A stretch of DNA of 64,000 nucleotides, taken from assembly GCA_949128115.1 (NCBI GenBank), contig OX421965.1, positions 52,133,257 through 52,197,256 on the forward strand. The letters are read 5' to 3'. This DNA is from Anaspis maculata. Its lineage: Eukaryota; Arthropoda; Insecta; Coleoptera; Scraptiidae. Below the pieces are notes generated by a model. The model ran no database searches. It worked only from the letters and a program-made list of their open reading frames with translations, and was not told the DNA's origin. Every line of letters starts with the position of its first letter. Position 1 is the stretch's first letter. Position numbers and translations under genes: made by a program. Positions 11,936 to 22,600 of the stretch are shown here, piece by piece.

Positions 11936-12992
11936 TGAAGACTTAGGTTGGCTGTAGTCGTGTTCGTCTAGTGGTGTTTGTTAGGACTTCAGTTGTGTTG
12001 TAGTTACCCAAGGTAGTACAGGTGGAAATGAAACACAGAGACCTCAAATCAACAAAGAACAATTTTATTCCAAAGACAAATATAACGACTCATGTTTAAG
12101 AATGCAATATCAATTCAATTACCCTACCCTCCCATTATTTGAAATGCAGTGTGCAAGTCACTGATGCAAAGAGAACAAGAGAAAGACGAGAGAGAGAGTG
12201 TCGTTCTCGCTAGAACAGATCATATTAGTTCCAGTAAACTACATTGTTGAGAAACCTGTATAGCGGAAACAGAACGGCAGAATCAAAGTGTGAGTATCGT
12301 CGGTACATCACTTGGCGCGAAGGGAAAGAAGAGGGAGACAAAAGTTTATTAATAAGTTCTGCGGTGACCTGAATTGACGAGGGATCTAAAGAGGGAATAG
12401 AGACGAGTTTGACTGAGCACAGGTTCTCTTGCACAGGCCCCTGCTGCCGAAAGAACAAAAGAGAACAGTGTTGCATATCCGGATGTCTTTTGATGGTACC
12501 ATAATAAAACATGACAATAAAATATAAAGAATAAACCCAATAAACATGGTCAATGAAATCATCAACACTTATTTATCATAATAAATACCACAACATGACT
12601 CGATGTGAATCAACAATATAAAAAACCAGGTCCCAACAATTGAAAAACGTATATTAGTTTATCAGATAATAAAGTAACGAAAGATATCTTCTCTCACGAG
12701 ATATCTTCTCTTACAAGACACGACAGCAAGTAAAAATATCCATTGTGTCAGATATCTCTGTCACACAGGACTCAGGCATGAATATAGAAGACAGTCGATC
12801 AGTGTAATATGTATCATAGTAAACAAAAGTATGAAGAAATCATTGAAGCAATTCAACTCAGACTGAGAAGAATACCATGTCCATCAAGTATGACAGCATA
12901 CCTCGTAGCTCTCAAAACCACGTCACCTGTTCTACAGGTCATCGCTTTGTTGTCTGGCTAGATCCTGGCTCTCATGGTAGCTCGGCCGCAGA
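11936..12992. other. No recognised feature
   Basis: Anonymous sequence; a tandem AGATATCTTCTCTYAC pair lies at 12685-12715. No coding region that I can support. Confidence 0.4.
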
Positions 12993-13373
12993 TCATCTGG
13001 AAATATTGTGGCGACATCGTTCTACTCTTTCGTCCCTCTCAAACATCAACAACAGTGACCCACACGCTACGTGTATTCCCTTGATCCCCTTATGAATATC
13101 CCGTAAATTGTTATAATTATTGATGTCTAACTGACAGGAATCAAAGCAACTAAATAAACTTATCTTCGAGCGTTCTGAAGGCATGGCAGTGATACTCTGG
13201 AGGTCTCCAACATCGGAAGAGACTTGAATCTTCTCTTTTCTATGATCTGGAGCGTAGAAATACCAAATATCTCTTGTGTTCTTCTTCCAGACATCTGCCC
13301 ACTTTTCTCTCCTTTTCAACTCCCCGTTACTTGACGACGCACCTCCCTTTTCAGGTGTATCACCAAAGCTCAC
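12993..13373 (-). CDS. Unidentified ORF, 126 aa, doubtful
   Basis: The longest frame in the 11-15 kb interval apart from those inside repeats. It opens at a GTG, not an ATG, and encodes a hydrophilic protein with a charged N-terminal half (ELKRREKWADVWKKN near residues 18-32) and no membrane segment. I recognise no domain. The whole ORF lies outside the repeats I could define. It may be an exon fragment of a host gene, a piece of a mobile-element protein, or chance. Confidence 0.2.
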   Translation of the reverse strand: MSFGDTPEKGGASSSNGELKRREKWADVWKKNTRDIWYFYAPDHRKEKIQVSSDVGDLQSITAMPSERSKISLFSCFDSCQLDINNYNNLRDIHKGIKGIHVACGSLLLMFERDERVERCRHNISR

Positions 13374-13489
13374 GATGTTCCAAATTTAATTCTTTATAGG
13401 CTGAAGAGTCGGTCGATTTCAATATTGGAAACACGATAACGACAGCTCTTCTCAAACTAGATCAGAAACGTATTGTATTCAATGAGAAA

Positions 13490-13612
13490 AGCAGCAAAGA
13501 AAGTTTCAGGAGAACAGCAGAAGGAATTACCTACTTGTCTTCCAGTCTCAACATCTTCAGAGGTATTTTATGCTCCGAAGAACTTTTGCGGTCTGGGATT
13601 GCTCAGATGAGA
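13490..13612 (+). pseudogene. Possible LINE reverse-transcriptase remnant
   Basis: One plus-strand frame reads ...ELPTCLPVSTSSEVFYAPKN followed by FCGLGLLR. This resembles the 'FYAP..dGGLGL' block that follows the RT domain in R2-like and related LINEs with a C-terminal endonuclease. Only this short block is recognisable and both sides are stopped. Weak evidence; chance similarity is possible. Confidence 0.2.
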
Positions 13613-13814
13613 ATGTGAAGCATTTCTTCAACATTTTACTTTCCTGACATCCAACAAATGAAAGAAAAGTATTGTGATCGTACTTATTTTTTTAAATAAC
13701 GACGGATATAATGTTTTGAAGTCTCTCAAGACAATTATCAAGCCCATTCTCAGGTAATATGTAGAGACGTCCCACGTCCCCGCACTCGGAAGAGAAATGA
13801 AAAATATAAGTTTG

Positions 13815-13990
13815 GCATTTCTGGAAATATTTCAAAGGCCATTAGATTGACGTGTATTCTTCACGAAAGTCATGAACTTGATGTATAAATTTGTTTCTCA
13901 AGATCAAAAAAATTATTTGAACCTGAGCCGCCCAGCGCGGCGTCTACTAATGATCAGATCACTATAGAATGCACCTCCAAAATGTTCTAA
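13815..13990 (+). repeat. Single-arm copy of the 54.2-55.0 kb palindrome
   Basis: Matches the inner part of the palindrome arm at 54365-54540 (AATATTTCAA.GCCATTAGAT, CACGAAA.TCAT, GAACCT.AG.CG.., GCGCGG(C)GTCTACTA.TGA, ATGCACCT.CAAA). Only one arm is present and it is diverged, so this is a broken, older copy. Confidence 0.6.
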
Positions 13991-14544
13991 CGCCGAGGAT
14001 CAGAGCGTCAATGACGAAGAGGAAGTCGACGATCCAGACCAAATTTGAAATTTTCAGGTTACTTCAAAGTTACGCTAGGCTATATCTCAGGTAACGTTTT
14101 ATTCGAGGTTTTATTGATACGATTAGAGTCGAGTTTTGTCAATTTTTTTTTTCTCCCCAAAACATTGGCATGCTGGATTTATAAATCCTTATTTTCCCCA
14201 AAAATATATGTCTAAACCATATTAAGACCATGCCAGGGGGTTGCAAACGTCAGCATAACTTTTTAGTAGTTCGCTTGAAGTTGCCATTTTTCAATTGGCT
14301 CCTGTCAATTTTCCAATGTCCGGATTTTTGAGGACTTTTTCCCTGGTGGTAGAGTACTATGTAGAGAGCCAAAATCAATCACCATGTGTTAGGATTCAAT
14401 TTTTTTGACCCCAGGAGCTGAAACTCCTGGACTATATGATGATAGACCACACGAAATATTCATTTTAAGTAGAGACATGCTGCAAATGAAAGTTGGAGGG
14501 GAGTTTGAATTATTTTTGGAGGAAACATTTCTAAGTTTTCCGCC

Positions 14545-14835
14545 ATAGAAAAACTGTATATTTCTAACTTTTTATACCGTTAACCGATTGCCACCAATTT
14601 TTTTTTCAACAAAGGATACATAAGTAGTTCTTGAACATTTTCCAAAAACTTTCTCTCAATTTCCCGAGATTTTTCCAGTTGAAAATGGGAAACCGATCTG
14701 ACTTATCGAGATCGGACTCAAATTATGGAGCTTGAAATAAAGCATTAATTGACGATTTCTACAATGAGATGATTTAAAAAAAGCTTCAAGGTTTTTCGGC
14801 AAATTGAAATTTTCTTAAGTTTTTTCAATTCCCTG
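14545..14835 (-). repeat. Dispersed repeat R2 (inverted relative to 41.8 kb)
   Basis: Read on the minus strand it matches 41800-42068 and the tandem neighbour at 41440-41700. Shared words in order include ATCGTCAATTA, AAGCTCCAT.ATT, TTTTCAAC.GG, CGGGAAATTGAGA, AAAATGTTCAAGA, and GG.ATAAAAAGTT. Moderately diverged; no coding capacity and no clear termini. Confidence 0.65.
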
Positions 14836-14974
14836 CAAATTTAGGCGCTACGAATTTTCAATCTTTTACTTGACCGTTACCAGTAGGTACTGCGGTACTT
14901 TTAGCAACCCCCACCACCCAAGAAGGGTAAGGGGTATAGCCTCGCTCTCGGAGAAGATGATGGGGTGTGACGGA

Positions 14975-15170
14975 TACTATCCTGCACAAGGATACTGCGC
15001 AAGGATAAAGAATCCTGCATAAGGACATTACACAAGGGTAACAAGTGAAACAAGTTCGGCGCAAGGATACTACCTCATTATCTTGCACAAGAATAATGCG
15101 CAAAGATACCGAGTCTGGCACAATGACATTACACAAGGATAACGAGTCCTGCATAAGGACATTGCTCATC
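14975..15170. repeat. Degenerate tandem repeat, ACAAGGATA type
   Basis: Repeated (C/G)CACAAGGATA, GCGCAAGGATA and TCCTGCATAAGGACATTA words at irregular 15-45 bp spacing, with a longer ~110-bp period visible (GAATCCTGCATAAGGACATT at 15009 and GAGTCCTGCATAAGGACATT at 15141). Confidence 0.7.
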
Positions 15171-15469
15171 ATATAAGATTAGGCACATCCTGGCGAGTCC
15201 AGCACATCCGAAAAAAAAAGGTTTCCTGGTCCTCTTTCCTATTCAGTTTTTATACATAAGATTATAAACAAGTGATTATGCCTTCACGTGCGTGAGTCTC
15301 AGTAGCGCATTTTCTTAAAGAGGCATATTATGAATGTAAAGAAATTTGGTTGAAGGAGAAACATCATTCTTTGCCCACTCTCTTCAGTCGAAACTCATTG
15401 TGATTTTTTGTTATCAGAATGTCAATGAAACAGATTTGAATGAAGATTCTTTCAATCATCAATATTTTT

Positions 15470-17120
15470 TTGTTTGGAGGCGGAAGCTGGGAGCAGCCAC
15501 TAGTCAACAGTAGCCTATTCTTTCCCATTTTTGGTCGGCTATCCATATAGCGAAAGAATTAGATCGTTATGTCTTCGGGTTTATGTTTTTCATTCATCTC
15601 TTACTTTGAGGGCAGCGTGTGGGGTGTGGGGGCGGCAGCATTCGGGAAAGTAACTGTTGCACAGTTTGAGTTGGGGGTTTTCAAATGTGTAAGGAAATAT
15701 GACTAATCGGTGAAAATTATGAAAGTTGCATTTTTTTTTTGCTTGGGTGCGGGAGCTGGAGGCAGCGACTAATCAAAAGTGGCCTATCTCTTCCCATTTT
15801 CAGTTATCTATACATATAGCGAAAGAATTAGATCGTTTATCTTCAGGTTTATGTTTAACATTTTTCTCTTACTTTGGGGGCGGCGTGTGGGAGCGGCAGA
15901 GTTTGGCAAAGAAATTTTTGCACAGTTTGAGCTGGGAGTTAATCTATGTTTGAGGTAACGTTAACATCCAAATCAGTGAAAATTGTTGAAAGTTGCACTT
16001 TTTTCTTTTGGGGGCGGAAGCTGGAGGCGGCGCCATATCAAAAGTAGCCTATACTCTCCCATTTTTAGTCAGCTATCCATATAGTGGAGGAATTAGATCG
16101 TTATGTCTTTGTGTTTATTTTCATTTATCTCTTACTTCAAGAGCGTTTGGGGGCGGCAGCATTCGGCAAAGTAACTGTTGCACAGTTTGAGTTGGGAGTT
16201 TCTAAATGTTTAAGAAAATATGACAATCAGTGAGAATTGTGAAAGTTGTTTTTTTTTGTTTAGGGGGCGGCAGCTGGAGGCGGCGGTTAATCAAAAGTGG
16301 CCTATCTTTTCCTATTTTCAGTAAGCTATCTATATAGCGAAAGAATTAGATCGCTATGTCTTCAGGTTCATGTTTTACATTTATATCTTGCTTTGGGGGC
16401 GGCGTGTGGGAGCGGCAGAGTTTGGCAAAGAAATTCTTGCGCAGTTTGAGTTGACAGTTTCTGAATGTTTGAGGTAACATCAACATCTGAATTAGTCCAA
16501 ATTGTTGAAAGTTGCACTTTTTTTCTAGGGGGGCGGAAGCTGGAGGCGGCGCCATATCACAAGTAGCCTATCCTTCCCAATTTTCAGTCAGCATCTATAT
16601 AGCGAAGTACTTAAGGTGCGTTCAGTCAGCTTATTTAGCCGCAAGTTTTAGTCGTAAGCGCAGCGATGCTCATTGGCTGTCATGAACCAGCCTCCTCAGA
16701 TCAGCCAATTAGCGATGCTGCGCGTACGACTAAAATTAAAACTTGCGGCTAAATAAGCTGACTGAACGCACCTTCAGATCGTTAGGTCTTCGGGTTCATG
16801 TTTTTCATTTATCTCTTACTTTAGGGGCGGCGTGTGGGAGCGGCAGCGTTCGGCTAAGCAAATGTTGCACAATTTGAGTTGGCAGTTTCTGAATGTTTGA
16901 GAGAACATCTCAAACAGTAAAATTGTGAAAGTTGTACTATTTGTCGTTTGGGGGCGGAATCTGGGGGCGGCGACTAACCAAAAGTAGCCTATCCTTTTCC
17001 ATTTTTAGTCAGCTGTTCATATACCGAAAGAATTAGATCGCTATGTCTTCGAATTTATTTTTTTCATTTTAAAGTGATTGGGGGCGGTTTTTAGCAATTT
17101 TTTCATATCGGCGGCGCATA
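15470..17120. repeat. Satellite with two-monomer higher-order unit
   Basis: At least six tandem monomers starting with GAAAGTTG(C/T) (phase points 15721, 15988, 16241, 16507, 16926) carrying GGGGGCGG(A/C)AGCTGGAGGC, TATAGCGAAAGAATTAGATC and TTGCACAGTTTGAGTTG. Spacing alternates 267/253/266/~254 after removing the MITE at 16614. One monomer type has GGCAAAGAAATT and a GAGGTAAC tail; the other has GGCAAAGTAACTGTTGC and a GCCATATCA variant. The array decays at both ends (15390-15470 and 17060-17340). Confidence 0.85.
16614..16773. mobile_element. MITE inside a satellite monomer (160 bp)
   Basis: Long, nearly perfect TIRs: AGGTGCGTTCAGTCAGCTTA at both ends, symmetry running about 36 bp before an indel. 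Neighbouring monomers give the empty site ...GAA-TTA-GATCG, so the 3-bp TSD is TTA at the left (16611-16613) and TCA at the right (16774-16776, one mutation). A TWA-type TSD and GGTGCGTTC termini fit a PIF/Harbinger MITE. Confidence 0.85.
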
Positions 17121-17374
17121 TTGGAGGCGGAATGTTTCTGGGCTTACTTTTATAAGTGGCAACTATGTATTATTCATAAAATGAGAACACCAGAGCAGTA
17201 GGTCTGGGAGAAATTGCAATATCATGTTATTTCAGGTTTATCGGAGGCGGTTTTCTCTATGTTGGCGGCGCCATATAGACATTAAATATAGCCTAGCCCT
17301 CCTTTGGGAGTGGCAGCTATGTAACAGCGAAAAAATTAGAAAGCTAGGGCGTCTAGTTTGGGAGGAGTTCGAGG

Positions 17375-17410
17375 AACGGACGGACGGACGGACGGACGGA
17401 CGGACGGACA
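17375..17410. repeat. GACG microsatellite
   Basis: About eight CGGA units followed by CAAAGCGGTTGCAATAGCGA and a GCGCTAAAAA tail. The same kind of tract with a GTAGCTAAAAGTGC-type tail ends R1 copies (6190, 63405), and weaker versions lie at 29752-29768 and 42893-42920. Confidence 0.8.
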
Positions 17411-17495
17411 AAGCGGTTGCAATAGCGATTTTCATCAAGATGGAAAATGCGCTAAAAATACAGAAAAAGCAGAAGCACATAGGATCCGATTTTCA

Positions 17496-17823
17496 TACTA
17501 CGACAAGCAATAGAGAGGAATATAGATAAGAAGAGAGAGGTACATGTATGCTTTGTGGGCTTGGCAAATGCTTTCGAGTCTTTTGATGAAGTGAGAAGAA
17601 AGGATGTATGGAAAAGTCTCGAGTGAAGTGGAATAGACGGAGGAACGATAGATGTATTGAGAGCCATGTACGAAAAAGACACAAAATATAGTAGGGATAA
17701 ACAAGGATGCGTGCTTAGCCCACTACTCTTCTCAGTGGTGGTGGATGAAGCGGTGGAGGAAGCAAGACGGAAAATAGTAAAATTAAAACTGGGTAAGTGG
17801 AAGATGGAAGTAGACGGCAGTAG
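17496..17823 (+). pseudogene. LINE reverse-transcriptase fragment, first part
   Basis: Remnant of the central reverse-transcriptase domain of a non-LTR retrotransposon, which copies element RNA into the nuclear genome. One frame runs from about 17512 to 17870 with a single TGA. Visible blocks: CFVGLANAFESFD, the RT motif A region normally F-D-L-x-x-A-F-D, where the catalytic first Asp is Gly; and QGCVLSPLLFSVVVDEAV, RT motif B. Residues between A and B are shortened. The motif C box (F/YADD) is missing: the sequence runs into a TIR insertion and resumes at 19337. Dead; an RTE- or CR1-like clade is possible. Confidence 0.8.
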
Positions 17824-18349
17824 TGGGAAAACCAGAAAAGGACCTACAACACAATATGAACCTGTTACAACTAAACATTTAACTTGGACAAATCGCTGTG
17901 CTGGAATGATAGTAAGATAACTTCAAATTTCTGATTTTCGGATTAATTGAAAATCTATAGCTCCAAGCTAATACTAGTACATCTCAAAATGTCCTATTCC
18001 TTCTACTGAGAAATTGATCGAATTTGATCTTGCCTTCTGGTATAATACGAAGACATTTCAACATGTCTCAATTTTACAACAAATCTGATTTGAAAATTTC
18101 AAGTCGTCCTTGTTTTTCATGTTATCTCAGTATTTTACTGTAAAAGATCTCACTCTTATACCAAAAAAACAACTGATTCAATAAAAGTCTTCAGATATTT
18201 CATTTTATCTCACTATTGCACCAAACATACCCTCATGCGTTTGTAAAATATCTTACTTTTCTCTAAGTTGTCTCACTATTTGACCAGAAATGTTCCATGA
18301 GTTAAAATTGATAGAGGGATCCATAGTGCTCAAAATCGAGTTGTATAAT

Positions 18350-18477
18350 ATAAAGTTGTAGTAAATCAGTCTTCTCCACTTGTTTTAGAAAGGAGAATTA
18401 ATTAAGTTTTAATCAGCCGAAACTCGAGTAAACGATATAAAAAACAAGTGGAGAAGACTGATTTACTACAACTTTAT
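18350..18477. repeat. Hairpin with 37-bp perfect stem
   Basis: 18350-18386 and 18441-18477 are exact reverse complements over 37 bases (starting ATAAAGTTGTAGTAAATCAG), separated by a 54-nt loop. There are no mismatches, in contrast to the diverged surroundings. Confidence 0.95.
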
Positions 18478-18719
18478 GTTCCGTGAGTTGTTTGAAATGA
18501 CTTAATAATTTCAACTTATCTCCAATGTACATTGCCATGGTTTCGTTATCCACAGCTCAGTTTGTGTTGGGTGAAACTGAACAGTTTTTGTAATAAAACA
18601 AAAACCAAAACGATGAATAGATGGTGGGGCAGGCGTATATTGGTCATAGCTATGGCCAATGCTGCTAAAAGTGAAAGAAATCGTAAAAATCGGTTCACAG
18701 GATAAAAAGTTTGATGGAA

Positions 18720-18920
18720 AATCTTGAATAATTAAATGACAAAGTTATGAAATTTGATATTTTTCAATATTTGACAGATGACAGTTAGCGAAACACTATC
18801 CACTGTTCTGAATACAGTTTTTCAAGGACTTCCAAATGAATTTTCAGTTTCTGATAGTGACACTTCTATTTGTCAAATGACAGCCAAAAACTAATGGGCT
18901 TATTCTAGGTCATACAATAC
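18720..18920 (+). repeat. Dispersed repeat R3, copy 1
   Basis: Matches 42595-42815 in the same orientation: TATTTGACAGATGACAG, GAAAC(A)CTATC.ACTGTTCTG, AATACAGTTTTT, then GACAGCCAAAAACTAATGGG. Superfamily unknown. Confidence 0.7.
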
Positions 18921-19336
18921 TTGAAGATAACTATGAAAAATATGTTGAACCAGGCTATGCTTACTGTGCAATACTCGGACAACTTGAAAGAAAAGTGGAA
19001 TAAATTCAAAATCACACCACGAATTCCTGACGAATAGTAGGATAGCTTACATAAAAAAACGGACAACTTCCAACAGAACTATTATTTCTAGCGATATACA
19101 ATTATACAAGGATATGTTCACTTTTTGATTTTTTTCTCGTCGAGTAAACGTTATTTCATAATGAATTCCTCACAGGTCTATCAGGGGCGATATAATAAAA
19201 CTGAAAACTCAAAAAATCCTTGAAATTTTGAGAAGAGTGTTTTTTGTTCTCCTGAAATGTTCAAGTTGCGATTACTCGAAACTATGTTTTTCAAGTTGTC
19301 TCACTATTATTCTAGTATAGCGAAATACCCTGATCA

Positions 19337-19957
19337 TAACACCAAATAGAGACAAAGAACACAACATCACATTAGAAAACAAGAATATCGATCAAGTAGA
19401 GCACTACAAATATCTAGGAACAATAATTGAAGAGAACGCAAGGCAGAACAGAGAGGTAAGTGAAAGAATGGGTATGGTGGGAAGAATGTACAACTCCATG
19501 AGAGAAAAAATATTTTTCGGGAAGAGAGAAGTTACAAAGAAAATAAAGGCCGAGGTGGTGAAGAAGGTGATGACCCCAACACTGACTTATGCGGGCGAAT
19601 CGTGGACCCTGACAAGAAAGAACGAGAGTCGAGTGAATGCCGCAGAGATGAGATCCCTGCAAAAAAAAAGGGGAAGACAAGAAGGGAGAGGATCAGGAAC
19701 GAGATTTTCAGAGAGCAGTTGAAGATGAAGCCCATAGTGACAAAGATCCGAGAAGGACAAATGGGATGGCTGAGACACGTGAAAAGAATGCCGCAGGAAA
19801 GACTAACTAGGAAAGTGTATGAGGCAAGAACACAGGAAAGAACTAGAAGGGGCAGGCCAAGAAAAACCTGGCGGGGGGAGGTGAAGCAAGTAGCGGAGGA
19901 AAGGGACATCAAGTGGGAGGAGATCGATACGTTTGCCCAGAACAGGATGGAATAGAC
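19337..19957 (+). pseudogene. LINE ORF2 C-terminal fragment
   Basis: Continues the LINE interrupted after 17823. The frame contains NIDQVEHYKYLGTIIEEN, the 'YLG' block after the RT active site; KKVMTPTLTYAGESWTLT, the thumb region; then, after a one-register shift near 19665 in an A-run, GWLRHVKRMPQERLTRKVYE and GRPRKTWRGEVKQVAEERDI, the GRP(R/K)KxW block typical of the C terminus of many RTE/CR1-like insect LINEs. The element ends near 19957; no 3' tail is clear. Non-functional. Confidence 0.8.
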
Positions 19958-19959
19958 GA

Positions 19960-20600
19960 ATGGAGAAACAGAACTAACAGAAGTTGAAAGTGAGAAACTC
20001 GCATGAGATGATTTGAGAAGTCATGGTTAGTGGCCACAAAGTCATGTGATAAGAATAAGAACTCTGTCAAAAAGTCGGTTGACGTCAGTGAACTTTCTAA
20101 AAGCCATGTCAGTCTGACGTGCTCTGTTTTTCTGGGTCTGAACCTAGACTACATTTTTTTGTCAAAATCAGTGGGTAAAATGAAAAAGCGAAACCTTGAA
20201 AATTGACTTTTTTAAAACTTGATGACGATTATCCAAAATTCTCAAGCTTGGATTTCAGGGGACTTTCCACATGCCATTCATGACAATCAAAGGAATCTGT
20301 GTACAAAGTTTCAGCCCTCTACTTAATTTTCCGAAGTTGATACGATTCTTTAACCACAGTGACTGGACTATTAGACCAATTGGAGAATCGCAACCCAGGG
20401 TCCAGCTATTGTTTTATTTGTCAAGTAGAAACGTGTGGCAATACAATACAAAACTTCCAACTTCTTCCATGTCATTTTTCGACATCTTTGCATCTTTATA
20501 GCTTTTTCATCAATTTCTGCGAAGGCTCCATCTTTGGACGTGAATTGAAAAAGGAAATGCGGCATTTCACGGTTACGGCCCTTACTTATTTGAGAGTGGG
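19960..20600. other. No recognised feature
   Basis: Anonymous AT-rich sequence with several overlapping short frames in both directions and no recognisable protein. Confidence 0.45.
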
Positions 20601-22600
20601 TAGTCAATAAAATGGACAGACAAAGGCCCCGGCGCTTACTATAAAAATATGATCGGGTTTATGAGTCGGCGGACACAACATGAACTGCGAACGCTTTGTC
20701 AACCGCTCCTAGTTATGTGCCATAAATATCGGCCGAACACACAGGGGCTGTCGAGCCGGCACTAAAAGTGAAAAATGCCATTTCTTTAAGTCCCGGAGAT
20801 TTCTTAAAACAATTCCCCTCCAGCGAACGGCGACTCTTGTGTCCCATTTGAATGATATGCCGCCGCCCGAGGGGCAATCCGCTATATTTTAAAACAACTC
20901 CCCGACTACTACATCGCCGGGATATATGGCGGGGACAAATTTTCGGGATCACGCTTATCCAAACAGGACTTCTCGCGCGTCTGTTTCTAATTACGGTCCT
21001 TGAAGTCGGTCATATACATCTCGTCTGGGATGGTTTTCGTCGGCAACGTCAGCGTTTTATAACTTTTTTATTCCGTTATTATATCCAATCCCTTATATTG
21101 GATCCGCGTTCTTTGAGAGCGTCGAGCGTTCGCCCGGGAGATATTGTATAATGCCGGGGGCAGTAAAACAATTTATACGTCGCAGCACAGGATCCGTCAT
21201 TAGTTCATCACCATAATCGTCTTGGAAAAGACATCAGACGGAGTTGGAGGAAGACGTATAAGAAGGGAAGAGGAAGACACTTCATGACTGCGGCAAGGAA
21301 CGACCACATTCCATTAGACAACTTTGAACGCAATACCTTGTGAATATTGATGGGGCTTCCACGAGACCCCGGTCTCGTGCCATGAATATTAACACGATCG
21401 ACATTGTCTCTTTTTTAGCTCGATTTGGCTTTCATCACATGGAACTTGGACGGACGCGTCCTAATGGCTGCCGGCGTGGCACCACCAGCCCCAAAGAAGA
21501 GAAGTAAAAAAAGACGTGAACACGGGGCAGAGGCAGCAGCTCAAAAACTTAATTATCTTAAGCCGGCGGAGAAATTAAAATTTATACGTTTCTAAATCCA
21601 ATATCCCCGAGGCGAGCCTGATCTCGAGCTATATCTTAATTTCGAGGGTAACATCTGGCGGTTTTCTCAAGTTATAAGGTGTGACTTATGCGCATCGAAA
21701 ATGAATACTTAAACAATTTCCAGGGCTAATCCTTTTCTACTGGCGCGGCCAAAAGGTGCGAAGGGAAATTTTGCACACTTCAGTTAATATTAAACGACGC
21801 TTCGGGAAGGTATGGGAGAAAGGTCAGAATGCTGCGGCAAAGGAGTGGAGGAAGGATCACGACTGGATATTAAGATCCTCCCTGGGTTTATCAACCGAAG
21901 ACGACAGTAAATCGGTTTATCGCCGGAATGCTCCGGGATGAATAACATATAACAGTCTCTGCAATTGACGACAGACATCTGCGGACCGTATAAAATCAAA
22001 ACCATATAATTCAACGATCGTCCAGAATCCAGAAAGCAATGATCTGCTACAAAATTGTGTAAACAATTTACACCTTCACTCACCCTAAGAAGCAAACTGC
22101 AAAATTCTCGTTTTTTTTTTGGTTTGATTTAACCACTCAAGTCAGGATCTGTACCTAGCGTCCTTCACTAATCTTATATACTTAAGAACAAGCCTGAGAA
22201 CAGCAATACTTTTATTCATTATGAAAGGGATCCCTTTGCAAATGCGCTATCCTGCTGGTAGTACTAAGAATATAAAAATATAACTCCGCATCCAGATTGA
22301 TGAGGACGCAGACTTTGCGAAGTCTGGGCGCTTTCAAATAAAATAAGGGCTTTCGCTAGCGATACGGTCCCGTCTTGACTTGTCTAACGAACCGAGCGTT
22401 TGACAGACAAACACGGTCGGAACATATATGATCAGTTCTCGTTGCAGCGAACGGCAAACACGCCAGGGAAAAGACATTGATGAATCCTTCGAATTTCGGG
22501 ACGGCCTCTTATCCACCCTCCGCGTCGAGCGTCATCTGCGTATCTGTATGATGCTTATGGGTACTTTAAAGATAAATGTTTACGCCTAGCAGTACCTCTG
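20600..22600. other. CpG-richer, apparently single-copy DNA
   Basis: 20640-21190, 21330-21700 and 22310-22540 are visibly richer in CpG and in long homopolymer-free, non-palindromic sequence than the transposon-filled parts, and share no repeat with the rest of the window. ORFs are short and lack codon-like structure. Such islands are where host regulatory DNA or small exons would lie, but I can assign no function. Confidence 0.35.

Larger units (their letters stand above)
17885..19331. mobile_element. TIR element inserted in the LINE (~1.45 kb)
   Basis: Ends are inverted and similar: left CGCTGTGCTGGAATGATAGT then AAGATAACTT; right, on the reverse strand, CGCTATACTAGAATAATAGT then GAGACAACTT. 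TCTCACTATT-type words recur inside (about 18205, 18270, 19300). The insertion sits where the LINE should encode its FADD motif and separates RT motif B from the downstream LINE sequence. No TSD recognised and no transposase seen. It also holds the hairpin at 18350-18477 and a dispersed repeat at 18720-18920. Confidence 0.6.

Noticed and set aside
15470..17120. CRISPR-like array
   Set aside because: Monomers of ~260 bp are contiguous without unique spacers; this is a eukaryotic satellite.
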